64,000 nucleotides of DNA, taken from JAENVU01 sp031362155 (GTDB lineage: Bacteria > Actinomycetota > Acidimicrobiia > IMCC26256 > JAENVU01). The stretch lies in assembly GCA_031362155.1 (NCBI GenBank), contig JANLRZ010000218.1:25872-89871 (forward strand), written 5' to 3'. A program made the position numbers and the translations under genes. How positions within the stretch are numbered: the stretch's first letter is position 1; each line of letters begins with the position of its first letter. The notes below the pieces were generated by a model. That model was not told the DNA's origin, ran no database searches, and was given only the letters and a program-made list of their open reading frames with translations. Of the stretch, positions 34,730 to 46,213 are shown in pieces.

Positions 34730-35985
34730 GTGGTGTGCCGGACGGGGCGAGCGGGCCCGTCGACCAGACGCTCCTGCCCGCGGGTCTGGCCGGTCTGGAT
34801 CTCGACGCGATCGCGGCGGAGTTCGGGACGCCCACGTTCGTGTACGACGAGGGTCACCTGCGCGCCCGCTGTCAGGAGTACCTGGCGAACTTCGGCGCCG
34901 ACCACGTGGCCTACGCGGGGAAGGCGTTCCTGTGCACTGCGATGGTGCGCCTCATTGCCGAGGAGGGCCTCCATCTCGATGTGGCCACGGGCGGTGAGCT
35001 TCACGTTGCGAGGCACGCAGGGTTCCCGGCCGAGCGGTTGGTCTTCCACGGCAACAACAAGAGCGATGCCGAGATCGCCGCCGCGACCACAGCGGGCGTC
35101 GGCCGCATCGTGGCCGACTCGTTCGACGAGCTGGATCGCCTCGAGTCGAGCGGCTTCCGGGGCGACGTCCTCGTGCGGGTCACGCCCGGAGTCGAAGCGC
35201 ATACCCACGAGTACATCCAGACCGGCACCGACGACTCGAAGTTCGGATTCACGGTGTCGACGGGCGCGGCCGCCGACGCCGTCGCCCGGGTCGTGCGGTC
35301 GAGCGCACTGCGCTTCGGCGGCATCCACGCGCACATCGGCTCCCAGGTGTTCCGGCTCGATTCCTACGCGCAGGCGGCGGCGGTCGTCGGCCGGTTCGCC
35401 GACGATTGCGAACGCGCCACTGGTGCGGAGATCCCACTGGTGAACCTGGGCGGCGGCCTGGGTGCGCGCTATCTCAACTCCGACCCGGACCCGTCGGTAT
35501 CCGAGTACGCCGCGGCGTTGCGGACGGGACTCGGTGACCGCCCGATGATGGTGGAGCCCGGTCGGTCGATCGCGGCCGCGGCGGCGCTCACTCTCTATCG
35601 GGTTGGGACCGTCAAGACCATTCCCGGTGGCCGTACCTACGTGGCGGTCGACGGTGGCATGAGCGACAACCCGCGGCCGGTGCTCTACGGCGCCGGGTAC
35701 GAGGCTTACCTCGCCGATCGGCCCGAGGCGGCCCGTCCGCTGGCGGTCGCGGTCGCGGGCAAGCACTGTGAGCAAGGCGACGTCATCGTGCCCGACGGAT
35801 TCCTGCCCGCCAACGTGGCCGTCGGCGACCTGCTCGTGACTCCGGTCACCGGGGCCTACGGCTACTCGATGGCCAGCAACTACAACAAGGTCCCGCGTCC
35901 GGCGGTGCTGTTCGTCCGGGATGGTCAAGCTCGGGTCGTCGTACGTCGAGAGACCCTGGATGACCTCATTCGTTTGGACGCGTAA
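34726..35985 (+). CDS. lysA: Diaminopimelate decarboxylase
   Basis: This 419-residue PLP enzyme of the alanine-racemase/ornithine-decarboxylase fold makes L-lysine from meso-diaminopimelate. The PLP Lys66 is in AYAGKAFL, HIGSQ and GGGLG follow, the phosphate-binding EPGRS is present and the C-terminal GAYGYSMASNYN closes the site. GTG 34726 overlaps the argS stop by four bases, and hom follows 30 bases later, so lysine and threonine synthesis share one transcript. Confidence 0.95.
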   Translation: MSGVPDGASGPVDQTLLPAGLAGLDLDAIAAEFGTPTFVYDEGHLRARCQEYLANFGADHVAYAGKAFLCTAMVRLIAEEGLHLDVATGGELHVARHAGFPAERLVFHGNNKSDAEIAAATTAGVGRIVADSFDELDRLESSGFRGDVLVRVTPGVEAHTHEYIQTGTDDSKFGFTVSTGAAADAVARVVRSSALRFGGIHAHIGSQVFRLDSYAQAAAVVGRFADDCERATGAEIPLVNLGGGLGARYLNSDPDPSVSEYAAALRTGLGDRPMMVEPGRSIAAAAALTLYRVGTVKTIPGGRTYVAVDGGMSDNPRPVLYGAGYEAYLADRPEAARPLAVAVAGKHCEQGDVIVPDGFLPANVAVGDLLVTPVTGAYGYSMASNYNKVPRPAVLFVRDGQARVVVRRETLDDLIRLDA

Positions 35986-36015
35986 CTTGAAGGTGCCCGT
36001 GCGAGACTCGGTGTC

Positions 36016-37308
36016 ATGAACTCACGTTCCGTCAAAGTCGGGCTGCTCGGATGCGGCCATGTCGGTTCCGCGCTGGTGCGGTTGATCACCGAGAACGGTG
36101 ACGCGATCGAAGCGCGTACCGGCGTCCACCTGGAGGTCGGGCGGGTTGCGGTCCGCAACCTCGCTCGCGACCGGGACGTCGCGTTGCCCGCATCGATCTT
36201 CACCCACGACGCCACCGCCGTCGTCACCGACGAAGACATCGACATCGTCGTGGAGGTCATCGGCGGGATCGAGCCGGCGCGCGAGTTGATGATCGAAGCG
36301 CTCAAGGCCGGTAAGCCCGTGGTCACGGCCAATAAAGAGTTGCTCGCCAACTTCGGCAAGGAGCTCTTCGAGACCGCGGAAGGGTCCGGCGTCGACCTGC
36401 TCTTCGAAGCATCGGTGGCCGGTGGGATCCCGTTGATCCGGCCGTTGCGCGAGTCGCTCGCCGGTGACCGCATCCGGCGCGTGATGGGCATCGTCAACGG
36501 CACGACCAACTTCATTCTCTCCAACATGGCGGAGTCGGGCGCGTCATTCTCCGACGCGCTCGCCGAGGCGCAGACGCTCGGCTACGCCGAGCGCGACCCC
36601 ACGGCCGACGTCGAAGGGTTCGACGCCGCGGCGAAGGCGGCGATCATCGCGACCATCGCGTTCGGTGCCCGCGTGGTCGCCGGCGACGTCTACCGCGAAG
36701 GCATCAGTGAGATCTCCGATGCCGACATTGCCTCCGCCGACGAGTTGGGGTACGCGGTCAAGTTGTTGGCGGTCGCCGACGAGACCGATCAGGGCATCGC
36801 CGTGCGGGTCCATCCCACGATGTTGCCGAAGTCCCATCCACTCGCGTCGGTCCGCGATTCGTTCAACGCGCTCTTCATCGAGGCGGACGCCGTCGGCGAG
36901 TTGATGTTCTACGGCCGCGGTGCCGGTGGGATGCCAACCGCGAGCGCGGTGCTCGGCGATGTCATCGACGCCGCGAAGAACCTCGTGAGTGGCGCACGCG
37001 GTGCGACGGTGGGCGCCCTGGCCCGGAAACCGATCCGCCCGATCGATGAGGTGGAGAGCCAGTTCTATCTGCAGCTCGAAGTGGCCGACGAGCCGGGCGT
37101 TCTGGCTCGTATCGCCGAGCAGTTCGGTCAGCGGGGCGTGTCGATCAAGTCGATGCAACAGATGGGGATCGGCGATGAGGCTCGACTCATCTTCATCACC
37201 CACTCGGCTCGCGAGGCGGACCTGCGGGCGACGATCCATGCGTTGCGTGAAGTAGGTGCGGTCCACAAGGTTGGTTCGGTCCTGCGGGTCATGGGCGACG
37301 AAGGGTGA
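36016..37308 (+). CDS. hom: Homoserine dehydrogenase
   Basis: This 430-residue enzyme reduces aspartate semialdehyde to homoserine. An N-terminal NAD(P) site (GLLGCGHVGSALV), the catalytic core with ANKELLA and the conserved GIVNGTTNFIL segment, and a C-terminal ACT domain (about 350-425; EPGVLARIAEQFG) are visible. The ACT domain suggests feedback control by threonine. It lies between lysA and thrC. Confidence 0.96.
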   Translation: MNSRSVKVGLLGCGHVGSALVRLITENGDAIEARTGVHLEVGRVAVRNLARDRDVALPASIFTHDATAVVTDEDIDIVVEVIGGIEPARELMIEALKAGKPVVTANKELLANFGKELFETAEGSGVDLLFEASVAGGIPLIRPLRESLAGDRIRRVMGIVNGTTNFILSNMAESGASFSDALAEAQTLGYAERDPTADVEGFDAAAKAAIIATIAFGARVVAGDVYREGISEISDADIASADELGYAVKLLAVADETDQGIAVRVHPTMLPKSHPLASVRDSFNALFIEADAVGELMFYGRGAGGMPTASAVLGDVIDAAKNLVSGARGATVGALARKPIRPIDEVESQFYLQLEVADEPGVLARIAEQFGQRGVSIKSMQQMGIGDEARLIFITHSAREADLRATIHALREVGAVHKVGSVLRVMGDEG

Positions 37309-37310
37309 GC

Positions 37311-38369
37311 ATGCGCGCGAACGGTTGGCCGGGCCTGATCGAGGCGTACCGCGATCTTCTGCCCGTGACGGACACGACTCCCGTCGTCACGCTGCTCGAA
37401 GGCAATACGCCCCTCGTGCCCGCGCCTCGGTTGTCGGAGCAGCTTGACCTCGACGTGTTCCTCAAGGTCGAAGGCGCGAACCCGACGGGTTCGTTCAAAG
37501 ACCGCGGCATGACGATGGCGATCACCAAGGCGCTCGAGGCCAACGCCAAGGTCGTCGTGTGCGCCTCGACGGGGAACACCTCGGCCAGCGCGGCGGCCTA
37601 CGCGGCGCGGGCCGGGCTCACGTGTGCGGTCGTGATCCCCGAGGGGAAGATCGCGTTGGGCAAGCTCGCGCAGGCGCTGATCCACGGTGCGGACGTGGTG
37701 CAGATTCGCGGGAACTTCGATCAGGCGCTCGACGTCGTGCGTGCCCTCGGCGATGTCGACGGCGTCGAAGTCGTCAACTCGATCAACCCGTTCCGCATCG
37801 AAGGGCAGAAGACCGCGTCGTTCGAGATCGTCGACGTGCTCGGTGATGCTCCCGAGGTGCACTGTCTTCCCGTCGGCAATGCCGGCAACATCACCGCGTA
37901 CTGGAAGGGCTACGCCGAGTACGAGACGCTCGGCCACGCGACCCGTCGGCCCCGAATGCTGGGATGGCAAGCCCAGGGCGCGGCGCCGCTCGTCATCGGT
38001 GAGCCGGTCCTGCACCCGGAGACGATCGCGACCGCAATCCGGATCGGCAACCCCGCGAGTTGGGACGGAGCCATCGCCGCCCGCGACGAGTCGGGTGGCG
38101 CGATCGACATGGTCAGCGACGACGAAATCCTCGCCGCGTACCGGTTCCTCGCCAACACCGAGGGGGTGTTCGTCGAACCGGCATCGGCCTCCTCGGTCGC
38201 CGGTCTGATGAAGGCCTCGGCCTTCGGCCTGGTCGAGGCCGGCGAACGAGTGGTCTGCACGGTCACCGGGCACGGGTTGAAGGACCCCCAGCGCGCCATC
38301 GACGAGGTGGCAGTTGGGAGCCCGGTCGACGCCACGCTCGCGGCGGTGGCCGCCGAACTCGGCCTCTGA
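37311..38369 (+). CDS. thrC: Threonine synthase
   Basis: This 352-residue PLP enzyme converts O-phosphohomoserine to threonine. The PLP Lys63 is in NPTGSFKDRG, followed by STGNTSASAA and the phosphate loop VGNAGN. It is the short, actinobacterial-type thrC. ATG 37311 has GAAGG seven bases before it; GTG 37305 overlapping the hom stop is an alternative. No thrB follows, so the homoserine kinase must be elsewhere; see the ApgM-like gene at 40508. Confidence 0.95.
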   Translation: MRANGWPGLIEAYRDLLPVTDTTPVVTLLEGNTPLVPAPRLSEQLDLDVFLKVEGANPTGSFKDRGMTMAITKALEANAKVVVCASTGNTSASAAAYAARAGLTCAVVIPEGKIALGKLAQALIHGADVVQIRGNFDQALDVVRALGDVDGVEVVNSINPFRIEGQKTASFEIVDVLGDAPEVHCLPVGNAGNITAYWKGYAEYETLGHATRRPRMLGWQAQGAAPLVIGEPVLHPETIATAIRIGNPASWDGAIAARDESGGAIDMVSDDEILAAYRFLANTEGVFVEPASASSVAGLMKASAFGLVEAGERVVCTVTGHGLKDPQRAIDEVAVGSPVDATLAAVAAELGL

Positions 38370-38449
38370 CGCCACCCTCGTGTCGGGTCTCCGGCAGGCC
38401 GCGCGAGCGGTATGGGACACTGAGCCTTCGTCGGATCAGGAGGCTTCCC

Positions 38450-39235
38450 ATGGCACGACCCACTGCCCTCATCACCGGTGCATCAGCCGGCATCGGCCGG
38501 GCGTTCGCCGAAGGACTCGCGGCGCGCGGCTACGACCTCGTCATCGTCGCCCGCGACACCGCCCGGCTCGAAGCCCTCGACAAGGAACTCGCGGCGGCGC
38601 ACGGCACCTCCACTGAGGTCTTGACCGCCGATCTCGGCGACCGGGCACAGTTGGCCGCCGTGGAAGCGCGGCTGGCCGATGCCGATCGGGCGATCGACCT
38701 GCTGGTGAACAACGCCGGGTTCGGCACGATCGGGACCTTCCACGAGTTGCCCGTCGATCGCGAGGAGCAGGAGATCGCGCTGAACGTGGTTGCACTCACG
38801 CGGCTCACCCACGCCGCGCTCGCGCCGATGGTGAGCCGGGGGAGTGGTGGCGTCATCAATGTGTCGTCGATCGCGGCGTACCAACCGACCCCCACGAACG
38901 CGACGTACGGCGCGACGAAAGCGTTCGTGAGCAGCTTGAGCCAGGGCATTCACGAGGAGTTGAAGGGCACCGGCGTCAACTGCATGGCGTTGTGTCCCGG
39001 ATTCACGCGCACCGAGTTCCAGGAACGGGCCGGGATCGATTCGGCCGACATTCCCGACTTCCTCTGGCAGGACGCGGTGACGGTGGTCGACTACGCGATG
39101 AAGGCGTTCGCGAAAGGCAAGGCCGTCTGCGTGCCGGGACTGCTCAACCAGACCACTGCCGGCTTCAGCGGGACCGTCCCGTCGAGTGTGAGTCGCCGCG
39201 TTGCCGGCCTCATCGTGAAGCGTGCTGACAAGTAG
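38450..39235 (+). CDS. Short-chain dehydrogenase/reductase
   Basis: This 261-residue classical SDR has TGASAGIGR, NNAG, catalytic Ser in NVSSIAAY and the YGATK Tyr-Lys pair; an Arg after the second strand (VARDTARL) favours NADP. The C-terminal part resembles the DltE/SDR_c group that reduces fatty acyl or steroid-like ketones. ATG 38450 is preceded by CAGGAGG. It is convergent with the sugar dehydrogenase gene, with 12 bases between. Confidence 0.9.
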   Translation: MARPTALITGASAGIGRAFAEGLAARGYDLVIVARDTARLEALDKELAAAHGTSTEVLTADLGDRAQLAAVEARLADADRAIDLLVNNAGFGTIGTFHELPVDREEQEIALNVVALTRLTHAALAPMVSRGSGGVINVSSIAAYQPTPTNATYGATKAFVSSLSQGIHEELKGTGVNCMALCPGFTRTEFQERAGIDSADIPDFLWQDAVTVVDYAMKAFAKGKAVCVPGLLNQTTAGFSGTVPSSVSRRVAGLIVKRADK

Positions 39236-39247
39236 TGAGTCGGCGAG

Positions 39248-40453
39248 TTACGCGGGGTCGAGGCGGAGGAGGCCGTCGGAGGCGGAGAGGATGTACAGCT
39301 CGTTGTTCTGGTCTTGGCCGAACGAGTTGACGTTCTTCACTGCGAGTCCGAGGTCGATGTCCTCGCCCTTCACCCCGGGGCCGACGGGCGTGCCGTGCAG
39401 GCTGGATCCGCAGAAGTCGGCGAAGAGGTAGGTACCGACCAGGTCGGGGATCTTCGTGCCGCGGTAGACGTACCCGCCGGTGATCGAACAGCGGCCGTCG
39501 TGCGGGTATTCGAGCACCGGTTCGATGCCACCCTGCGGACGCTCGCCCCGAAACTCGTGCGTGGCCTCACGGAGTGGCCACTCGAAGTTGAGCGGTGGAG
39601 GAGTGCCCGGTGCGATCCAATCGATTTCTTCCCAGGCGTTCTGGCCGACGTCACCGATGACCAGCGCGCCGGTCTTGGCATCGAACGAGAACCGCCAGGG
39701 GTTGCGCAACCCGTACGCCCAGATCTCGGCCGAGCCCCCGCCGTTCACGTACGGGTTGTCGGTCGGGATCGCGGTGGTCCCGCCGATCGGACCGGGATCG
39801 ATGCGCAGCAGCTTGCCGAGCAAGGTATCGAGCGACTGCCCGTTCCCGCCCGGCGCGTGCCCGGCGCCGGTGTCGCCCGCGCCGCCACCGTCGCCGGTGC
39901 CGATCCAGAGCATGCCGTCGGGGCCGGTCACGAGGTTGCCGCCGTTGTGGTTGCTCTGCGGCTGCTTGATCGCGAGCAGTTCGCGGCGACCGCCGCGGTC
40001 GGCGGTGCCGTCGGCGCGCATCGGGTACGCGTCGACCCGGGTGTCGCCGTTGCGGTTGGTGTAGTCGACGAACATCTGGGTGCCGTCGGCCGAGAACGAC
40101 ATCCCGAGTAACCCGCGTTCGCCGCCGGCCGAAATGGTGTCACGCAAATCGATCACGGGCTTCGGGTCCAGCGCGCCATCGCGGATGGCGCGCACCCGCC
40201 CGACGTGTTCGGTCACGTAGAGCGCATCGTCGCCCGTGCGGACGGCCATCGCGATGGGGTCGTCGATGTCGGCGACGGGCGTGAGGGTGACGCGGGCGTC
40301 GCGCGGGTTGGGCACTGCCGTGGTGGAGGTGGTCGGGCCGGAGGTCGAAGGTGTCGACGTGGAGGTCGACCTCGAGCCGGCTCTCGTACTCCCGGAGCCG
40401 CAGGCCGCGAGGGCCAGCGCGACGGGAACGACCAGGACCAGGGATCGACGCAT
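39248..40453 (-). CDS. PQQ-dependent glucose/sorbosone dehydrogenase-like lipoprotein
   Basis: This 401-residue exported protein has a lipoprotein signal with lipobox LAAC (C18), a Ser/Thr-rich linker (about 22-45), and a six-bladed GSDH/sorbosone-type propeller (RGLLGMSFS, HNGGNL, GLRNPWRFSFD, GDVGQNAWEEID, GGYVYRG). Family members oxidise sugars with pyrroloquinoline quinone; no PQQ biosynthesis gene is in view. It is divergent from the ApgM-like gene across 54 bases, which must carry both promoters. Confidence 0.9.
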   Translation of the reverse strand: MRRSLVLVVPVALALAACGSGSTRAGSRSTSTSTPSTSGPTTSTTAVPNPRDARVTLTPVADIDDPIAMAVRTGDDALYVTEHVGRVRAIRDGALDPKPVIDLRDTISAGGERGLLGMSFSADGTQMFVDYTNRNGDTRVDAYPMRADGTADRGGRRELLAIKQPQSNHNGGNLVTGPDGMLWIGTGDGGGAGDTGAGHAPGGNGQSLDTLLGKLLRIDPGPIGGTTAIPTDNPYVNGGGSAEIWAYGLRNPWRFSFDAKTGALVIGDVGQNAWEEIDWIAPGTPPPLNFEWPLREATHEFRGERPQGGIEPVLEYPHDGRCSITGGYVYRGTKIPDLVGTYLFADFCGSSLHGTPVGPGVKGEDIDLGLAVKNVNSFGQDQNNELYILSASDGLLRLDPA

Positions 40454-40507
40454 TCGGCCACGGTATCGAGCCGGACGCTTGGCTCAGGGTCACCTACGCT
40501 CTGCGCC

Positions 40508-41671
40508 GTGAAGTATGTCGTGCTCGTTCCCGATGGCTGTGCCGATGAACCCGTTGCCGCGCTCGGTGGGAAGACCCCGCTCGAGGCGGCCCACTTGCCC
40601 CACCTGCAAGCGCTCGCTGCGCGCAGTGAGGTGGGGCGGGCTGCAGTGATCCCGGCCGGTCTTCCGCCCGGCAGCGACGTCGGCAACCTGGCGATCCTCG
40701 GGTATGACCCCGAGGTCTTCCACACCGGGCGCGCGCCGATCGAGGCCGCCGCGATGGGCGTGGACCTCGCGCCCGGCGAGGTGGCCTATCGATGCAATCT
40801 TGTGACGATCGACGATGCGGGCACGATGGTCGACTTCGCGGCCGGTCACGTTTCGAGTGAGCAGAGCCACCCCATCATCGCCGCGCTCGATGCCGAACTC
40901 GGCGGCGGTCGTGACGGTGTGCGGTTCTATCCGGGGGTGGAGTACCGCCACCTCGTCGTGGTGCCGGGGGAGTGGGCCGAGGCCGAGTGCGTCCCGCCGC
41001 ACGATCTCACCGCTCGACCTGCGGTCTGGCCCACCGGCGCAGCGGCGAGTCGCCTCCAAGCGCTGATGAACGCCTCCCGCTCGGTCGTGGCGCGCGTCGC
41101 CGCCGACGTGGGTTCCACCGCCACCCAGATCTGGCTCTGGGGTCAGGGCACCAAACCCCAACTGCCGGATTTCTCGAATCGCTACGGCGTCACCGGAAGG
41201 CTGACCTCGGCGGTCGATCTGGTCCGTGGGCTCGGCGTGCTCGCCGGCATCGAGGTCCTCGACGTCCCGGGCGCGAGTGCCGGGTTCGACAACGACTACG
41301 TCGCCCAGCGCATGGCCTGTATCGATTCGCTGGCCGACCGGGACTTCTTCCTGCTTCACGTCGAGGCCACCGACGAAGCCGGTCACCAACAGAACGCCGC
41401 GGCGAAGGTCGAGGCCCTCGAAGCATGGGACCGCGACATCATCGGACCCCTGCTCGACGCGCTCCCGGCCTTCGGCGACTTCCGGATCTTGCTCCTGCCC
41501 GACCACGCCACACCAGTCGATCTCGGGACCCACACCTCCGATCCGGTCCCGTATTTGCTGCACGACAGCGCGTCGACCGTGACCGGTTTGCCCTATACCG
41601 AGACGGCCACGCAAGACTGCCCCGCCGTGGCCGCGCATACCCTCCTGGCCCGGATGGTCACATCCGCCTGA
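40508..41671 (+). CDS. ApgM-like phosphoglycerate mutase family protein, candidate homoserine kinase
   Basis: This 387-residue alkaline-phosphatase-fold enzyme belongs to the archaeal-type cofactor-independent phosphoglycerate mutase (ApgM) branch. Metal-binding Asp9 (VPDGCAD), the nucleophile Ser56 in PPGSDVGN and the C-terminal PDHATPVDLGTHTSDP metal motif are visible. The N-terminal pattern (LGGKTPLEAAHLPHL, TGRAPIEAAAMGV) is that of the subgroup proposed to act as homoserine kinase. Its closeness to hom and thrC, and the lack of thrB here, support this; a glycolytic mutase remains possible. GTG 40508 starts directly at the family N-terminus. Confidence 0.85.
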   Translation: MKYVVLVPDGCADEPVAALGGKTPLEAAHLPHLQALAARSEVGRAAVIPAGLPPGSDVGNLAILGYDPEVFHTGRAPIEAAAMGVDLAPGEVAYRCNLVTIDDAGTMVDFAAGHVSSEQSHPIIAALDAELGGGRDGVRFYPGVEYRHLVVVPGEWAEAECVPPHDLTARPAVWPTGAAASRLQALMNASRSVVARVAADVGSTATQIWLWGQGTKPQLPDFSNRYGVTGRLTSAVDLVRGLGVLAGIEVLDVPGASAGFDNDYVAQRMACIDSLADRDFFLLHVEATDEAGHQQNAAAKVEALEAWDRDIIGPLLDALPAFGDFRILLLPDHATPVDLGTHTSDPVPYLLHDSASTVTGLPYTETATQDCPAVAAHTLLARMVTSA

Positions 41672-41749
41672 GTTCCGGCCTATGATGGCTCCAGCGCCAC
41701 CTCGTCGGTACCCCAGCGTTCGTTGGGACCCCGCCAGAGCGACTGCGCC

Positions 41750-41773
41750 AGCTCGGATTTTCTGAGCTTTTCT
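41750..41773 (+). terminator. Hairpin with T-rich tail in the rho leader
   Basis: AGCTC (41750-41754) pairs with GAGCT (41764-41768) around a 9-base loop and is followed by TTTTCTCTT overlapping its end. It lies 79 bases after the ApgM-like stop and 148 bases before rho. It may end the upstream transcript or act as an attenuator in the rho leader, where autoregulation is known in other bacteria. The stem is short. Confidence 0.4.
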
Positions 41774-41920
41774 CTTGCCCCGGTGCGGGACCGAACATGG
41801 TCGTGACCCCCGGCGAGGTTCGTTCTCATCGCGACGGGTTCGCCCGCTCGCACCCGGACCGGAAATCCCCCGAGCCGGATTCCAACTTCTGTGGTCCATC
41901 GACCCAAGGAGCAACACTTC

Positions 41921-43921
<2,001 letters not shown>

Positions 43922-43996
43922 TCACCACCATCGCCGACCTCGGGAATAGAGAGGGGTTCTCCTTCACACAGCCCGAGTTCATAGACTGGACCAATC

Positions 43997-44200
43997 ATGA
44001 AGACCGACATTCACCCCACCTACACCGAGTGCAAGGTGCACTGCTCCTGCGGGAACGAGTTCGTCACTCGTTCGACCGTGTCGGAGCTGCGCGTCGAGCT
44101 GTGCTCCGAGTGCCACCCCTTCTACACCGGCAAGCAGAAGCTGGTGGACACCGGTGGTCGGGTCGAGCGCTTCAACAAGCGGTACGCGAAGAAGAAGTAA
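43997..44200 (+). CDS. rpmE: 50S ribosomal protein L31, zinc-binding type
   Basis: This 67-residue ribosomal protein keeps the four zinc ligands (C16, C18, C36 and C39; CSC and CSEC), so it is the zinc-containing form. The HPFYTGKQKLVDTGGRVERF segment is the family core. It lies between rho and the DUF1385 gene, an order common in bacteria, and is followed by the next gene after five bases. Confidence 0.97.
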   Translation: MKTDIHPTYTECKVHCSCGNEFVTRSTVSELRVELCSECHPFYTGKQKLVDTGGRVERFNKRYAKKK

Positions 44201-44205
44201 GCCCC

Positions 44206-45102
44206 TTGAGTGACCAGCCGCGATACATGGGCGGCCAGGCGGTCGTCGAAGGTGTGATGATGCGCGGGGTCTCCACGTGGGCGGTCGCGGTGCGCACGCC
44301 CGATGGCGAGATCGACGTCGCAGTGCATGACGTTCCCGGCTGGGCCGAGAAGTACAACAAGATCCCCCTGGTGCGGGGCGTCATGAATCTCGGCGAGTCC
44401 ATGGGACTCGGGATGAAGGCGCTCTCGTACTCGGCCAACCTGCAAATGCCCGAAGACGAGCGGCTCTCGGGGACTGCGATGGGGATCACGATGGCGATCT
44501 CGGTGTCGTTGTCGATCGGCCTGTTCATCCTCTTACCCGCGTTGGGTGCACGCGGGCTGGGGAGTCTTTTCGGTGTGACGGGGATCGCGTTCCATGCGCT
44601 CGAAGGGGCGTTAGTGCTGAGCCTGTTCCTCGGATACCTGGCGCTGATCGGGCGCATGAAGGAAATCCGCAAGGTGTTCCAGTACCACGGGGCCGAACAC
44701 AAGTCGATCGCCGCGTACGAGAACGACGTGCCGCTCACCCCGGAGTCGGCGCAGACCTTCACGACCGCCCACGTTCGGTGCGGCACCAACTTCCTCCTCA
44801 CCGTGCTGACGTTGGCGATCATCGTGTACTCGTTCATCGGCCGGCCCGCCATCCCGTATCTGATTCTCTCCCGAGTGATCTTGATCCCGGTGATCGCCGG
44901 CCTGGCGTACGAACTGATCCGGTTCGCGGCGCGCCACATGGATCGGCGCTGGGTCCGCACGATGATGATCCCGGGCCTGTCGCTCCAGAAGCTCACAACT
45001 CGTGAACCGACCCTCGATCAGATCGAGGTCGCGATCGCGGCGCTGCGCGCAGTGTTCACCGCGGAACAGTCGGCCGAGGTCGACGCACGCGTCGCGGCCT
45101 GA
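44206..45102 (+). CDS. DUF1385 membrane protein
   Basis: This 298-residue protein starts with the DUF1385 mark YMGGQAVVEGVMMRG and has membrane segments near residues 97-120, 130-150, 200-220 and 225-245, with the conserved YHGAEHKSIAAYE motif and CGTNFL between them. The His/Glu set suggests metal binding in the membrane; the function is unknown. It commonly sits between rpmE and prfA, as here. TTG 44206 gives a seven-residue lead before the motif; ATG 44227 is the alternative and would begin inside it. A longer upstream frame is a shadow of rho and rpmE. Confidence 0.85.
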   Translation: MSDQPRYMGGQAVVEGVMMRGVSTWAVAVRTPDGEIDVAVHDVPGWAEKYNKIPLVRGVMNLGESMGLGMKALSYSANLQMPEDERLSGTAMGITMAISVSLSIGLFILLPALGARGLGSLFGVTGIAFHALEGALVLSLFLGYLALIGRMKEIRKVFQYHGAEHKSIAAYENDVPLTPESAQTFTTAHVRCGTNFLLTVLTLAIIVYSFIGRPAIPYLILSRVILIPVIAGLAYELIRFAARHMDRRWVRTMMIPGLSLQKLTTREPTLDQIEVAIAALRAVFTAEQSAEVDARVAA

Positions 45103-45113
45103 CCGATCTCCCG

Positions 45114-46196
45114 ATGGCCGATCCGATGTTCTCCCGCCTCGCCGAACTCGAGGCGGAGCTGGATCGGGTCGAGGCCACGCTGGCCGACCTCTACGCGGCG
45201 GGGGACCAGAAGGCGGCGGCCGATGCGGGGCGACGTTCGGCGGAGTTGCGGCCGATCGTGGAGGCGTACCGCTCGTATCAGACGAACGAATCCGACCTCG
45301 CCGAGGCCCACGAGATGGCCGACGCGGAGTCCGACCCGGCGATGTTGGCGTTCCTCAAACAGGAGATTGCCGACAAGGAAGGCGAACGAGTTCGCCTCGA
45401 CGCCGAGATCAAGGAACTCCTGATCCCCAAGGACCCCAACGACGGCAAGAACGTGATCGTCGAGATCCGTGGGGCCGAGGGGGGCGAGGAAGCCAATCTC
45501 TGGGCCGGCGACCTGTACCGCATGTACAGCTATTACGCCGACGCGCACCGCTGGAAGACCGAAGTCCTCTCGAGCCAACCTTCGGACATGGGTGGGTTCC
45601 GCGAGATCAGCTTCGTCGTGCGGGGATCCGATGCCTGGTCGCACCTCAAGCACGAAGCCGGTCCGCACCGGGTCCAACGGGTGCCGGCCACGGAGAGCCA
45701 AGGTCGCATCCACACCAGCGCGGCCACGGTCGCGGTGTTGCCCGAAGCCGAAGAGGTCGACATCGCGATCGACCCGAGCGATCTGGACATCGACACGTAC
45801 CGAGCAACCGGCCCCGGCGGGCAATCGGTGAACACGACCGACTCCGCGATCCGTATCACCCACCGGCCGACGGGGTTGGTCGTCACGTGCCAGGACGAGA
45901 AGAGTCAACTCCAGAACAAGGAGAAGGCGTTCCGGATCTTGCGCTCCCGCTTGCTCCAGGTGGAGCAGGAGCGCCAGGCGGCGGAGGTGGCCGACGCGCG
46001 TCGCAGTCAGGTCGGGGGTGGCGGTCGGTCGGAGAAGATCCGGACCTACAACTTCAAGGAGAACCGGGTGACCGACCATCGGGTCGGTCTCACGTTGCAC
46101 AGCCTCGATGCCGTCCTCTCGGGCGACCTCGACCCGTTGGTCCAGCGCTTGATGGCCGAAGAACGTCAGAGCCAGCTCGAGGATGCGGACTCCTGA
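45114..46196 (+). CDS. prfA: Peptide chain release factor 1
   Basis: This 360-residue factor reads UAA and UAG stop codons. It has the tripeptide anticodon PAT (in RVPATESQGRIHTSA) that marks RF1 rather than RF2, and the GGQ hydrolysis motif in TGPGGQSVN. The N-terminal helical domain is complete. It lies 11 bases after the DUF1385 gene and directly before prmC, whose product methylates the GGQ Gln. Confidence 0.97.
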   Translation: MADPMFSRLAELEAELDRVEATLADLYAAGDQKAAADAGRRSAELRPIVEAYRSYQTNESDLAEAHEMADAESDPAMLAFLKQEIADKEGERVRLDAEIKELLIPKDPNDGKNVIVEIRGAEGGEEANLWAGDLYRMYSYYADAHRWKTEVLSSQPSDMGGFREISFVVRGSDAWSHLKHEAGPHRVQRVPATESQGRIHTSAATVAVLPEAEEVDIAIDPSDLDIDTYRATGPGGQSVNTTDSAIRITHRPTGLVVTCQDEKSQLQNKEKAFRILRSRLLQVEQERQAAEVADARRSQVGGGGRSEKIRTYNFKENRVTDHRVGLTLHSLDAVLSGDLDPLVQRLMAEERQSQLEDADS

Positions 46197-46213
46197 ACCT
46201 GACGTGGGGTGCC

